From: Agapanthus africanus
Lineage: Eukaryota; Streptophyta; Magnoliopsida; Asparagales; Amaryllidaceae
Length of the DNA: 64,000 nt
Direction: 5' to 3'
Assembly (NCBI GenBank): GCA_030015575.1
Contig: CM057339.1
Span: 696,706,761 to 696,770,760 of the forward strand
Positions within the stretch are counted from its first letter, which is position 1, and each line of letters starts with the position of its first letter. Positions 24,114 to 35,895 of this stretch are shown here, piece by piece. The position numbers and the translations under genes were made by a program. Under the pieces are notes generated by a model. That model had not been told where the DNA came from and made no database searches. It worked only from the letters and a program-made list of their open reading frames with translations.

Positions 24114-26039
24114 TTATAGAAAAAGAAAACAAAAATATATATACATATATACAACAAATTTCCCCCCAAATTTAAGCTTGGCCTTGCACAAGCCAAAAGT
24201 TAGCACCAACCATTCAAAAATCTTATCGTGGAAATGGTATAGTTGGTGCAAGAAAATGAGAAGCACGCGAGACCGTGTGGAAAGAAGAATGGTAGAATAT
24301 GGTCTCGATGGGGGAGAAGAATGGCGAAAAGAAGAAGGAAATGGAGTACGGTCTTGAGGGTGTAAATCGAGTGAATAAATTAGCACAATATGTGATGATC
24401 GATATGTTAAAAGCGATTGTGCTAACCTATCAACCCGTCGTGAAATGGGGTCAAATCTCTCAAGATTCGCAAGAAAACATGGGTACGCCGAACTTGGTAT
24501 CGGAGATGAAAGCGTAACGGTCATTTGTACGGTCAGGACAATAGGAGAGACGAAAGGGAGTGAATTAGGGATGGTCTCATTCTCACCGTAGTAAACTGGT
24601 TCGAACTGGAAAGATTCCATCAATGGTTCGAAACGACTGTAAGCAACCGAGTCTGATGGATTAACTAACTCATTTGAAAATGCAAAGGACTCAAACTCAG
24701 GCGGTGAGACTTCAACATCCTCCGAAAAAGTGAAACACTTGTAAGTGTCATCGGCTGTGAGAACTGTGTCAGATTCGAAAGAAAATTTTTCAAGCTCACA
24801 GTCTTCAAGCGTGGTCGGAACGATGGAAAGGAGGGAGGGTGATATAACAGTCAAAGGTTCAGGAGGATGAATTGGAAAATCAGACACATCAAACAGAAAT
24901 GGTTCAACCTCAATATTATCCTCAAGACTCTCCTCAATACTATCCTCAATATTTAACTCATCCATGCCATTATCATCAAAATCAAGACGCATATGAGATT
25001 CGGGAGAAACATTTAATAACTCGGGATGATGATTTGAACATAAAAATTCAATTAAATCTACGGGTTCATCATCCAAAATATTCCCGGCGTCTATATCCTC
25101 AATCAAGTGAAAATCAATTTCTTTAGACACCTCATCAAAAGCATGGATAATTATCAATTCAGGTTCTAGATTGGAGGTGTAAAGACCGAAAGGGTTAGGT
25201 GCGGTTTCACTCGAAAGGGGTTCCTCACAATTTGGCAAATCAAACACTACAAAATCACACAACTCGTTTTTATTTTGAACTTGTGAATCATTTAGGACAT
25301 TCGATGGAAAACTGGAGTTGTGGGCTTCAATTGGGTAAGGGTAGGTTTGATTTGGAAATCCTCTCACATTCTCATTCTGTCCAACCGCCTCCTCATACAT
25401 TGAAAAATTTGGAGCTAGTTGGAAACTAGCTACCGGTTCACTGGGTTGCATAAGGGCGGCCACGGACGCTTCCACATTCCTAACCATTTTGTTTGTTGCT
25501 GTGATATACGCCTCCAACGCCTCTTCCAAACTAGACTTGGGTGGTAAGGGGGTTTCGGTAAAAAATTCAAAATTGTTTGGATATGTAAAACTCCCTAATG
25601 GCTGTGCAGAAACATTGTCTAGTGACGGTGGAAAAGTCGGGTAGGACTGGTAGGAAGTGGGTGATTGGACAGGGGTAGGGTCAACATATGGATAAAAAGA
25701 TGAATAGTCGTGCGGATCCCTATAACTGGATGTGTGGAGAGGGGTGAAAGATCGGCTGCGAGATTGAGCAATATGCTCAGCAATGGACATCGGCTTAGGA
25801 GTGACAGAAGGACTTGAAAAAGTGGTATCAACATATGGAGGTGGTAAAGATTGACTTGGTTGACACAAAGTGGGTTGAAAAGTCGAATTGTTTCTCCTAG
25901 ACGCCTCTATTTGATCTTTCAAAGATATTTTAGGCATGGAAGGATCGTCTTTAAATTGATCGAACAAATTGCCGAACGACGCAAAATTAGGTTCGGGATA
26001 CCAAAGTTCGGCAAGTGATTTGTTATGTGGGGTACCCAT
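24114..26039 (-). CDS. Long open frame of element B, function unknown (641 codons)
   Basis: I do not recognise this protein. The start is placed at the ATG at 26,039 (protein begins MGTPHNKSLAELWYPEP). The frame also stays open 57 codons further upstream, but that part looks like leader sequence. The N-terminal third is rich in Ser, Pro, Tyr and Thr. The middle and C-terminal parts are strongly acidic, with many Asp-Glu runs. No zinc knuckle, DxGAS-type protease motif, YxDD motif, integrase motif, signal peptide or clear membrane segment is visible. The last 60 or so residues run into sequence shared with the 3' region of D (motif FEWLVLTFGLCKA), so the true product may be shorter. It could be a highly diverged gag, a replacement of gag, or a captured sequence. 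A frame this long in an element with no other coding sequence suggests recent function. Confidence 0.55.
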   Translation of the reverse strand: MGTPHNKSLAELWYPEPNFASFGNLFDQFKDDPSMPKISLKDQIEASRRNNSTFQPTLCQPSQSLPPPYVDTTFSSPSVTPKPMSIAEHIAQSRSRSFTPLHTSSYRDPHDYSSFYPYVDPTPVQSPTSYQSYPTFPPSLDNVSAQPLGSFTYPNNFEFFTETPLPPKSSLEEALEAYITATNKMVRNVEASVAALMQPSEPVASFQLAPNFSMYEEAVGQNENVRGFPNQTYPYPIEAHNSSFPSNVLNDSQVQNKNELCDFVVFDLPNCEEPLSSETAPNPFGLYTSNLEPELIIIHAFDEVSKEIDFHLIEDIDAGNILDDEPVDLIEFLCSNHHPELLNVSPESHMRLDFDDNGMDELNIEDSIEESLEDNIEVEPFLFDVSDFPIHPPEPLTVISPSLLSIVPTTLEDCELEKFSFESDTVLTADDTYKCFTFSEDVEVSPPEFESFAFSNELVNPSDSVAYSRFEPLMESFQFEPVYYGENETIPNSLPFVSPIVLTVQMTVTLSSPIPSSAYPCFLANLERFDPISRRVDRLAQSLLTYRSSHIVLIYSLDLHPQDRTPFPSSFRHSSPPSRPYSTILLSTRSRVLLIFLHQLYHFHDKIFEWLVLTFGLCKAKLKFGGKFVVYMYIYFCFLFL

Positions 26040-26219
26040 GTTAGAAAAAAGAGAAGATGAAGAAGGTAGGTGGTGCAAGGATTTCTCAGCGACAAAAGTT
26101 GCAAGTCCTTTTTTTAAAAAAAAATTCCTCTTATTATTCTTTTTTATTTGTCTTGCAAAAATTTTCGATAAAGGGCTAAGACACAAATGCAAATAACCAG
26201 AAATGCACAATCAGTCCGA

Positions 26220-27426
26220 GATCTAGGATCACCTAGGTCAGCTAGACAGCTCCTAACTGTTCCAAAGGGCTAGAAATAGGACCTCAAACCGCCTCTTCAC
26301 CGCCAATTGCGGCCAGGTAAGTGGGAAGGAACCACCACGACAGTGGGCCTAATTAAAAACCACTAGCCTAGACACCGCAAAATCAGTTAGGATAAACGGT
26401 CGATGCCTATACTAGTCCTTTTCCTATTGAGCTCGATTTCCTTAGGGCTGAGTCTAGTATTTTTTATTAATTGTGGTCGATGCAAAATGCTTTATGTGAT
26501 TTCTGGGGTCCTGGGAAGGGTGATGAAATCCCCACCCAATCTGATTTGGTCAAAAGCCCCTTAAAGTCCGATTAAAGATATGCAAAATAGTAAATCACTT
26601 GCAATCAAATCTTTTTTGTGAATTTCAAAATTTGCAAGTTTTCTAATTAAAATTTTCCTTTTTCCGTTTGCTATTTATTTGGAAAGATATTTTTAGCAAA
26701 AAGATTAAGGATATGCAAATCAGAAAAGATTGCTTGCAATCAATTATTATCTTAAGCATATCACAAAGAATCTTTATTTGGAAAAAAAATGTTGCAAAAA
26801 GATTTTCGAGAAAAGATGTGCAACAAAAACATTACTTGCAATCAATTTCTATTTTAATCTAGGCGTAAAAATCCTACACAAGATTGTTATTTGGAAAGAG
26901 AAAGATTTTTAAAGCACAGAAAATCTTGCAGGAATTTTTCAGAAAATATATGCAAATTTTTGCAGAGGAGGAACAGAGAAACTTACAGAGCTCTTTTTTT
27001 TTCCACGCTTCTGCCCCTGTTTTTTTTCCTGAACCGACCAGGCCGCAGCGGTTCCGCGGCCAGAAGTGGTCTCCGGCGGCGGTTCCACGGCCGGAAGAGC
27101 CTCCGGCGCTTTTTTTTTTGTCTCCGGCGCTTTTTTTTTCCCTTACCAGATCGCGCGGTTGACTTGTTGACTCGGTCCTCTAAATTTTTTTTCTGTTCCT
27201 CTGTTGTTGCAATCTTCTGTTGATAGGATCGTTTATTTGTTGTTTCGCTTCCTGTAGATTTCCAGATCAGTCTTTCGATTGTAGATCCTGCAAAATTTAA
27301 ATAACAAAGTACCCTTTCCAAAAATAACAGATGATATATATTTTTATATTTTTTAGATTTTTCAGATTTTTATGATTTTTTTTTATTTTGATTAACCCGA
27401 AATCGCGAAAAGGAATGTTCTACGCC
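26220..27426 (-). other. Leader of element B
   Basis: No gene is seen. The part at about 26,580-26,960 holds three degenerate copies of a roughly 100-bp module containing TTATTTGGAAAGA and CTTGCAATCAAT. A GC-rich block with GCGGTTCCGCGGCC and GGCGGTTCCACGGCC lies at about 27,040-27,110. Confidence 0.6.
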
Positions 27427-27445
27427 ATCCCCGGCAACGGCGCCA
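27427..27445 (-). other. Primer-binding site of B for tRNA-Asp
   Basis: In minus sense TGGCGCCGTTGCCGGGGAT is the exact complement of the 3' end of plant tRNA-Asp(GTC), CCA included. It lies two bases from the LTR, as expected. Confidence 0.95.
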
Positions 27446-27447
27446 TT

Positions 27448-28715
27448 TGATTTGAGTGATTTAGCGTGCTTGCGCTTTCTAAAAGATAGATCAAAAATAT
27501 TTGTAACCGCAATCAAGAATGGCGTCGCTTTGCAGCTAGCCGGTGAGTACGGGTCGGTCCACAGGGATTTTGTGAATTTCCGATTCGTTCTTACGAGTTA
27601 ATTCCGAAGGGTGTTCGGTTGATTATTAAATCTAAAAATTGATTCTATCTAAAAACTAAATTAATCTAGATCTAAATCTTGCTAGGGTTAGGTTTAGGAA
27701 TGGTTTGGAAATGTAAATAAATCTCAACGCTTTCTATACCCAGATTAGGATCTAAGAGGAGTTATGGTAATTATCAATAAAGGGGATTGGATCCATTCGG
27801 GAAGGTGTTCCTTCCTCTAGGTTCTTGTCCTTCTTTTAGAGATCCTTACCCTAACCTCCATGGAAAACATCACACCCGGGCCTTTATACTACGGTATCAC
27901 CGCTACCTCGAGGGATAGGGTGCCGTAGGGAGCGGTATGTGCATGCATGCATGTAGTCCTATAGATTCTATGTGATGAGTAAGAAAGGGATGAGAGATCT
28001 CATCTCTCAAAAGCCTTTCCCAAAGCTAACATCTAAGGCAAGGAATTAAAATCTAAACTAAAGCAATTAAATAAAACTACTTACTGATGCATCTCTCCAA
28101 TCATCCATGCAGGGTTGTCAGATCTGAATTTCTGAATGGAGAAGAAACACCGATGCTCTCCAAAAGATTTCTAAATTTTATTCATTAAAGGGAGGCATAA
28201 GAAATTACAATGAGTAGAGTTCCTATTTATAGAGAATAGGAAACCCTAGGTTACAATTGATTTGCATGTCTACATTTACCAAAATATCCTTAGGAAGACC
28301 TAGTCAAAGTAGACTTCAAGGTTTGGTAAAATTTTATGTCTCTGTCTCTTTAAAGAAAGTATTGGGCCTTGGATCTTTGGGCTTCCTTATTATTTGGTTC
28401 TTTATTAAAATAGCTTCTATGTTTCTTCCAGATCTCCAGTGAATAATTGCGGTGGACTTTTAACCGTTCGCTTTGTAATCTTGGACCTTGCATTGCCTTG
28501 TACTTTGTGAATTTTATCTTTGATGTAGGCTTGATCAAGAGTCTTCTATATGTTTGTCAAAGTCCACTTTTTCATCGTCTTTACATCGTTTTCACTGTTT
28601 TCTGTCTAAAAACCTGTAACCTGTAACATGTAGCAGACATGCGTCAAAAGCACCTGTTTATTTATAAAAAGAATAAGAATGAGGAATATAATAATGCAAT
28701 ATTATGGTGTGAACA
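27448..28715 (-). repeat. Right LTR of B (5' LTR in element sense)
   Basis: A 1,268-bp intact copy without insertion. It is the reference that shows where C split the left copy. Confidence 0.95.
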
Positions 28716-28720
28716 GGCGG

Positions 28721-31700
28721 TAACAACTTTCTCCTTCTCCAGCCGGTCACTTCATGTCGTGGGTGTTTGTTTTGTTTTTGGTTGCCCGTGGATTGTATAC
28801 GGAGACTAATTTATGTCGTCGCCCGTAGGACGTGGATTAGTCCAAATCCGTGTTTTCTTAGATTTGGGTTTGGGGTTTTGGTTTAAGGATACGTTAGCCA
28901 TTTTTTAGGCTAAGATCAACTTAAACATTTGTTAAGGATACGTTAGTCTAGTTTGAGACTAAGATCAACTTAACGGGATCGTTTAGATACGACATTGCCT
29001 GTATGGCCATCGGGACCCGTCACCTCTCTGACGACGTTGAAGGATTACAACGACAGATATCAGAGGAGTTCAGAGATGTACCCTTGAACCAAAGTTGATT
29101 GGGGAATCTATAGTCCAATTTGGGACTAAAGTCTGTTTGAAGGTTTAAGGATACGTTAGCCATATTTGAGGATAAGATCAACTTAAACGGGATCGTTTAG
29201 ATCCGACAAAAGAGCATTTGGGGCTCTATTATTCCAATTTAGAGACATAATGGTCCAATGCCAGTTTAGGGACGTGGTGGTCCAATACCAGTTTAAGGAC
29301 GTGGTGGTCCAATACCAGTTTAAGGACATAGTGGTCCAATACCAGTTTAAGGACATAGTGGTCCATGTTCCAGTTTAGGGACGTGGTGGTCCATAGGTAG
29401 TTTAAGGACGCATAAGTCCGTGGGTTTAAGGACCCCACAGTCCGTATTTTAGTTTAAGGACGCATAAGTCCGTGGGTTTAAGGACCCCACAGTCCGTATT
29501 TTAGTTTAAGGACGCATAAGTCCGTGGGTTTAAGGACCCCACAGTCCGTCTTGATGTGTGGTCGTCGGGACCCGTCACCTCTCTGAAGACGTTGAAGGAT
29601 TACAACGACAAATATCAGAGGAGTTCAGAGATGTACCCTTGAACCAATGAGTTGGTTGAAAGAACAGATGTGCTCAGTTCAAGATGATTTGAGGACTTAT
29701 GGCCAGTTTGGGCTAAGTCCAATTATGTTTGAAATATTAGCCCTCTGTTGGTCCATTGAAGGAGAGGCTTTGCCTCTAGAAACTTAGCCAATTGGGCTAA
29801 AGCTAGTGTTAAACACTAAAGACCAACAGTGTTGAACACTGGGAATAAGATTAGCAAGTTAGTGTTAAACACTAAAAGATAACCAGTGTTAAACACTAGC
29901 AACAGGGCTTTCAAATTAGTGTTAAACACTAAAGCAAATCAGTGTTAAACACTGATAATCAGAGATTTCAAATTAGTGTTAAACACTAAAGCAAATCAGT
30001 GTTAAACACTGGTAATCAGAGATTTCAAATTAGTGTTAAACACTAAAGCAAATCAGTGTTAAACACCGGGAACAAAGTCTTCAGATTAGTGTTAAACACT
30101 AAGGAGAGAAGGGACACGTGTGGACACGTGAGAGCGCCTTGATTTCCTTTATTTTATTCTGCAGATCAGTGTTTAATTCTTTTAATTCTGACGGCCATCA
30201 CGTGTGAGCACGTGATGGAGGCCCCCGCTCTGGTCTGTTAGAATGCTCATTAGGGGTCACGTGAGGGCGCCCTAAATGTGGAGCCAGATCTCCTTTTGGT
30301 TTATCCTCAAATCTGCGAATAAGTGTTAAAAACTTTTGTTTTTATTTTAGAGCATCACGTGTTGGCACGTGATGGGGATCTGTGCGCCAATTGTTAAAGC
30401 ATTTGCTGAGGGGTCACGTGATAACACGTGAGAGCGCCCAAAGCTTTCATTTCCTTTGCTTTTTCGTTCTGCGTTTTGGGAGTCACGTGGGAGCACGTGA
30501 GGTGATGCTTCAAAGTTCTTTGCAGGGGATCTTTTCAAGGGTCACGTGGGGGCACGTGACCCTAGTTCTTTTCATGAACATAGATCTTTTAAGAATTGAA
30601 TTCTTTATAAGGTTAAATCCTAATTATTATTTTGGAGGAATTAAGTTCCTATCGTGGAAGAATTAAATTCTTATTTAGGATGAAACCCTGATTTCTTTTC
30701 AAAGGAATTAAATTCCCAGATATGTGAAAGAATTAAATTCTTGATTAGGGTTAAACCCTAGTTTCATTTTAGGAGGAATTAAATTCCTGTGAGTTTGGGA
30801 GAATTAAATTCTCAAAACTCAATTCCTCCTCTGTGTTTTAGATCTGCATGGCAGGATCTCAACCTAATGAGAATTAAATTCTCAATTCATGGGGAGATGT
30901 GCACTTTGCAGATCCTCAACCAGAGAAAGAACTAAGTTCTTTTCTTTAAATAAGAGTTAAACTCTTTTGAGAATTAAATTCTCTTTTGAAGCCTCTCTTT
31001 TCTTACCTAGGGTTTTTCTTTTGCAGAGAATTAAATTCTCCCCTCTTTGCTTTTTTTTTTTCTCTTGAGAATTAAATTCTCCTCCCTCTGTTTTTCTCTC
31101 AAAAAAGTAGATCCCTTTCTCTTCTTTTCTTGGCTCCTATTTATAGGAGAAGGAAGAGAATCAATTTGTTTAGCAAATCTCTCATTGAAAGATTTGATTT
31201 GATTTCATAATTAATATGATCCTTTAGATCATTCAGTGAATTTTATTCACCGTTGGATTTTAAATCCAAAGATATTATGTTTGTTATTTTCGGTGAGATT
31301 TTAGGGAAATCTTTCCTTGTATCAAATCTTTCCATAAATTGGTGATCTTTAATCACCATTGGATTTTTAATCCAACGGTTCCCATAATCCTTTTCCATTT
31401 GGAAAGATTTAGAGAAATTTAGAATTTTAATTCTATTTCGAAAGATTTTAGAGAAATTTAGAATTTTAATTCTATTAAACTGTAAGGCTTTCAAAGTCTG
31501 TCACGTGCTGGCACATGACCCTTGGTCACGTGTGAGCACGTGACCCTCAAATTGGTTCCTTTAACAGGCGCTTGTTTATGTTGTTGTTTTAACCATCACG
31601 TGTCAACACGTGACCATTGGTCACGTGTAAGCACGTGATACCTCGTTGAGGTATTTTCTGACTTTTAGAATTAAATTCTATTCATTATTTTAGAGGCTTT

Positions 31701-32057
31701 AAAAGCCCATCATGTGTCTGCACGTGACCCATGGTCACGTGTGAGCACGTGATGCCCCATTGGGGTCTTTTCTGAGTTTTTATTATATCTTTTAACTCCT
31801 CCAGCGGGTTCTTAAAGGTCCATCACGTGTGGACGCGTGATGCATCATAACTTTTGATCCCGGATGAATTATGATGCCCATAATATATCAAATCGAAGGG
31901 TTTTTCGAGATGCTTCCAATACCATCAGAATTTAATAGTTTCTCCTTCGGGAACTTATCAAAATACAGGCCGGAAGATATTGGTTAGTATTTCCTTAAGC
32001 GTATCGCTGCCATTTGATAGCTTGGACTCTTCTGCGCAGAAATTTTTGGCGGGAACA
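28721..32057 (-). repeat. Right LTR of element A (5' LTR in element sense), main part
   Basis: From about 29,381 it aligns with 1-2,565. It ends in plus sense with GGCGGGAACA at 32,057. The part from 28,721 to 29,380 is not represented in the window's left copy but has the same style. It carries two copies of a segment with CGGGACCCGTCACCTCTCTG (about 29,010 and 29,568), a 30-bp tandem repeat (about 29,241-29,390) and a 50-bp tandem repeat (about 29,398-29,550, three units against two in the left copy). No gene is present. Confidence 0.8.
29241..29550. repeat. 30-bp and 50-bp tandem repeats in the right LTR of A
   Basis: About five units contain AATACCAGTTTAAGGAC and GTGGTCC. They are followed by three units of a 50-bp repeat containing TTTAAGGACGCATAAGTCCG and TTTAAGGACCCCACAGTCCG. 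Each unit has GGAC and GTCC arms that can pair. The left LTR starts inside this array. Confidence 0.8.
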
Positions 32058-33189
32058 GACGTGTCCACCTTCTAGAAGGAAATCTGTAATAAAATACGGA
32101 TTACAGTCTGTTGTATATACATATCTGCATTCAGATAAAAACACGAATGCCCAAAGAGATAGAATAACACGAAGAACATAATACAAAAATATACATATCG
32201 AAATACATATATGTAAATTATTAAATCAATACTTGATTTAATAATCCGGCTCAAACCCGAGCCGGCTAGTATTACCAATTGTCCAATCGAAAGTCCGGGT
32301 ATAAATTGCATCAATCGATCGGAACCCTGCACGTATCCAATACGGCTACTACATCATTTCGCCTGAACCAGGAAAACGCTCTGTGTAGGACTCTAAATGC
32401 TCGACATTACGCCGGCAGTGAGTTACTGGATAAATCCATAACCACAAGCACGTCAGTGGCACTAGCTGTACGTAACGGCTACCTGGGTACCTATCGAAAA
32501 GGAAAGCCGACGAGCAAACTCATTCGGATCCCTACTGAGCCTATTTGTGACAATCTCCGTACAGTCCGGTCTCTTCGTTTGAGAGTATCGCATACCGGGT
32601 CTAAGGGGTTGTAAACGTCAGACCCTAATAACCTGGTAATTCGTGCTGATGCGGCTCAGGACCAATCCAGGAAACTACTAATTAGTCTATCAGTAAATCT
32701 CAACTGCCTTGGACAAGATCTTATGGTCCTGACCAATCGAACACAGTGCGATATCGACTCTCTATACCGAGAGAGACAAATCCCCGACAATCGCTCACTG
32801 CCTCCATGTGGCTCGGGACTGTACCCAACCAAAACCTGTTTGCACGACTCAGTAGAGTCGTGGTAGGGTAGTGATCAAAGAACAGTGGGAACTCACACGA
32901 GACAAATGCCGATCTCAGGTCTAAAGACAAACCTGTACTCATGTCACCAGAGAACTTCCACCTGACGATAGGTATAGTACCATCTGAAATTTCTCGGCGA
33001 GTCCGTCCGGTGTACTCACCCACAGGAGCACCTGTATACGATCTTGCATGCGAAAGACCAATGGTTGCGGGACCAAACCATTGCCCCTTGTCGGGGTCTA
33101 GAAACGTATACATTAGTCTGCTCCGGAATATCGATGCCCAGTCTCGATACTCCCATGACTAGGGACCATTTAAGGATGTGCGTACCGAT
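32058..33189 (-). repeat. Fragment of a Copia LTR caught between A and E
   Basis: This is homologous in reverse complement to the F LTR (about 61,640-62,690) and more distantly to the C LTR. Shared phrases include CTCGGGACTGTACCCAA, AATTCGTGCTGATG-like and the TACAGTCCGGTC segment. It begins where A ends and stops where the E LTR starts (TGTTCCCTCATGG). The simplest reading is an older Copia LTR struck by both A and E. Reading frames in it are not genes. Confidence 0.75.
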
Positions 33190-35895
33190 TGTTCCCTCAT
33201 GGTAATTAAATAAAATACAGATACAGCAGCAAGGAAAACCTCAAATGAGGCATCACGTGCCCACACGTGACCGGGCATCACGTGCAGAAACGTGACCAGG
33301 TCTCACGTGCAGACACGTGACCAGGTCTCACGTGCAGACACGTGACCATTTATAGGCAAATCCTGTAGACACTGAATAAAATAAACAAATTGGAAATGTT
33401 GTGTTAATGGGGTCACGTGAACAGGTCTCACGTGCAGACACGTGACCATTTACAGGCAAAGCCTGTAGACACTGAATTAAATTCTAAATGAAATGCCTAA
33501 TCAGTAGGGTCACGTGCCAACACGTGATGATTTCCTGAGTCCTCTATACTAATAGAATTAAATTCTAATTAAAAGGGAATCAAAAACCCTAATTGGAAAA
33601 ATATTTCTCTAGATCTTTCCAAACAAAAGATTGCACTCAGTAAAGTGGAGTATCGTTGGATTAAAAATCCAATGGTGAATAAAATTCACCAAGTGATCTA
33701 AAAGATCATGTTGGTTACAAAATCAATTAAAATCTCTCAATGAGAGATTGGCTGAACAAACTGATTCTTTTCTTTCTCCTATAAATAGGAGCCAAGAAAA
33801 GAAGAGAAAAGAAAGAGAACAACAGAGAGAGAATACAAAAAAGAGAATTTAATTCTCCATAGAGAAAAGAAAGAAACCCTAGGTAAGGAAGGGAAAGAGA
33901 TCATTCTATAAGCTCCCACAAAACAAGGAGAATTTAATTCTCAAATTAAGAGTTTAACTCTTCTAAATAAGAACTTAGTTCTTCTTCTGGTTGAAGATCT
34001 GCAGAAACAGATCTCCCCATAAGTTAAGAATTTAATTCTCATCGGGGAGATTCTGTCATGCAGATCTAAAACCTGAGAGAGGACCTAAGTTTCTATTCTC
34101 CCATAAAGCATATAGAAATTTAATTCCTCTAACAAAGATAGGGTTTAACCCTTAATACAAGAACTTAGTTCTTCTTCATAGTAATAGATCTGCAGAAACA
34201 GATCCCCCCATAAGTTGAGAATTTAATTTTCATCGGAGAGATTCTGCCATGCAGATTTAAAGCTTAGAAGGAGAATTGGGTTTAAAGAATTTAATTCTTT
34301 TAAACACATAGGAATTTAATTCCTCTAAATAAAATCAGGGTTTAACCCTTTAAGAGAATTTAATTCTTATACAAGGGATTTATCTCTCCATGCACGTAAA
34401 AGGATCAAGTACCCAACATGATCACGTGGCAATACGTGACCCTCCCCTCCAATGACCATAAGAGAACGAATAAGATTAGGTCACGTGCTCCCACGTGACC
34501 CTTGAACAGACTCCTCAAAATAAAAAGGGCAGAATCGATTTTTGGTGCATCACGTGTCCCCACGTGACCCCTGACAAAACACCTCTTTAAAAAAAAGAGA
34601 AGATTGGAAAAAACTGAAGTATTAATATCCAATGCAAGGACGCCCTCACGTGTCCCCATGTGACCCCTAACAAATCCTTTTAATATCCAATGCATAGGTA
34701 TCCCTCACGTGCTCACACGTGATGGCCATAAAGATTAAGTGTTTAACACTTACCTGCATATTCTAAGAATAAAATGAAAGAAGTTTGGCCCAACACTCAA
34801 GCGCCTCACGTGACCCCCCGTGAGCATTTCTTTTTTTTAGTGTTTAACACTATTTTTTGCGTTTTATCCTTAGTGTTTAACACTATTTTAAGCGCATCAC
34901 GTGGGAGCACGTGGGCGCCGAATGTACTCTACTGTTTAACACTGTATTCAATCCAATCTTAGCCTAAATTAGCTAAGTTTTCCAGAGACAAGATCCCCTG
35001 AAACTGAACTCCAACTATACTCTTGACATTTAAAGTAATTCCCAGAGCCTTTCAATCAACTTTGGTTCGAGGGTACATCTTTTCACACCTCTGATACATG
35101 TCGTTGTAATTCTTCCATCTCTTCAGAGAGGTGGTGGGTCCCAATGACCAATAACTATCTGGTGCATTTCCAAACCCATGTTTGCATCTGAACTTGGACC
35201 GCAATGTTCCTAAACTAAACAATAGAGCCCTAATGCTCTTTTGTTGGATCTAAATGATCCTATTAAGTAGATCTTAGTCTAAAAATTAGACTAACGTATC
35301 CTTAACAAACATTTAAGTTGATCTTAATCTCAAACGAGATTAACGATCCTTAAATCAATCCAACTACAGATCCCCCAATCAACATTGGTTCAAGGGTACA
35401 TCTCTTCACTCCTCGGATATTTATTGTTGTAATCCTTCAGCGTCTTCAGAAAGGTGATGGGTCCCGACAACCAGACATTCCACGGACTGTGGGGTCCTTA
35501 AACTCATGGACTACGATGTCCTTAAACTTTACAGACTATGATGTCTCTAAACTGCCATGGACTGTGGGGTCCTTAAACTCATAGACTATGATGTCTTTAA
35601 ACTTTACAGACTATGACGTCTTTAAACTATGGACTATGATGTCCTTAAACTTCATGGACTATGATGTCCTTAAACCCACTGGACCGCAATGTTCCTAAAC
35701 TAAAACAATAGAGCCCAAATGTTCTTTTGTTGGATATAATGATCCTGTTAAGTAGATCTTAGTCTAAAATTAGACTAACATATCCTTAACAAATCGTTAA
35801 GTTGATCTTAGTCTAAAATTAGACTAACGTATCCTTAACAAACGTTTAAGTTGATCTTAGTCTAAAATTAGACTAACGTATCCTTAACAAATGTT
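33190..35895 (+). repeat. Left LTR of element E
   Basis: This is a diverged, reverse-oriented relative of the A LTR. It has paired CACGTG units (about 33,250-33,530 and 34,410-34,920), AATTAAATT-type dyads (about 33,850-34,370), AGTGTTTAACACT units, two copies of the segment near GGTGGTGGGTCCC, and an array with GGACTATGATGTCCTTAAAC (about 35,490-35,690). From about 33,255 it aligns with 59,893 onward. The inner end is placed where gag sequence begins. Confidence 0.75.

Larger units (their letters stand above)
11046..28715 (-). mobile_element. Element B: non-autonomous LTR retrotransposon with one long ORF, nested in A
   Basis: LTRs of 1,268 bp each start TGATTTGAGTG and end GGTGTGAACA in plus sense. 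The target duplication GGCGG lies at 11,041-11,045 and 28,716-28,720. The element is minus oriented: the tRNA-Asp primer site lies left of the right LTR and a polypurine tract lies right of the left LTR. Its own length without C is about 7.3 kb. It has no recognisable protease, polymerase or integrase. Its 3' non-coding part is homologous to that of element D (Athila-like), so B is probably a derivative mobilised by that family. The LTRs differ by a little over one percent by eye, and the element looks structurally whole apart from the insertion of C. Confidence 0.9.
1..32057 (-). mobile_element. Element A: Tat-type Ty3/Gypsy retrotransposon, gag without pol
   Basis: Two long direct repeats (1-2,565 and a right copy ending at 32,057) bracket an internal region whose coding part, on the minus strand, is a Tat-type gag. 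No protease, reverse transcriptase, RNase H or integrase is recognisable between the gag and the left LTR, so A looks non-autonomous. Its gag and 3' non-coding region are homologous, in inverted orientation, to those of element E, which does have pol. That suggests A depends on an E-like partner. Elements B and C are nested inside its right LTR. The left LTR is cut by the window edge, so the target duplication cannot be checked. By eye the LTR copies differ by only one to two percent, so the element is fairly young. Confidence 0.8.

Noticed and set aside
24872-25429. Plus-strand frames opposite the long frame of B
   Set aside because: Shadows of the minus-strand frame, with no independent support.
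26884-27321. Coding frames on both strands in the leader of B
   Set aside because: They result from T-rich runs and a GC-rich dyad in a leader, with no family match.
32721-33162. Coding gene between A and E
   Set aside because: The stretch is homologous to the F and C Copia LTRs and is non-coding.
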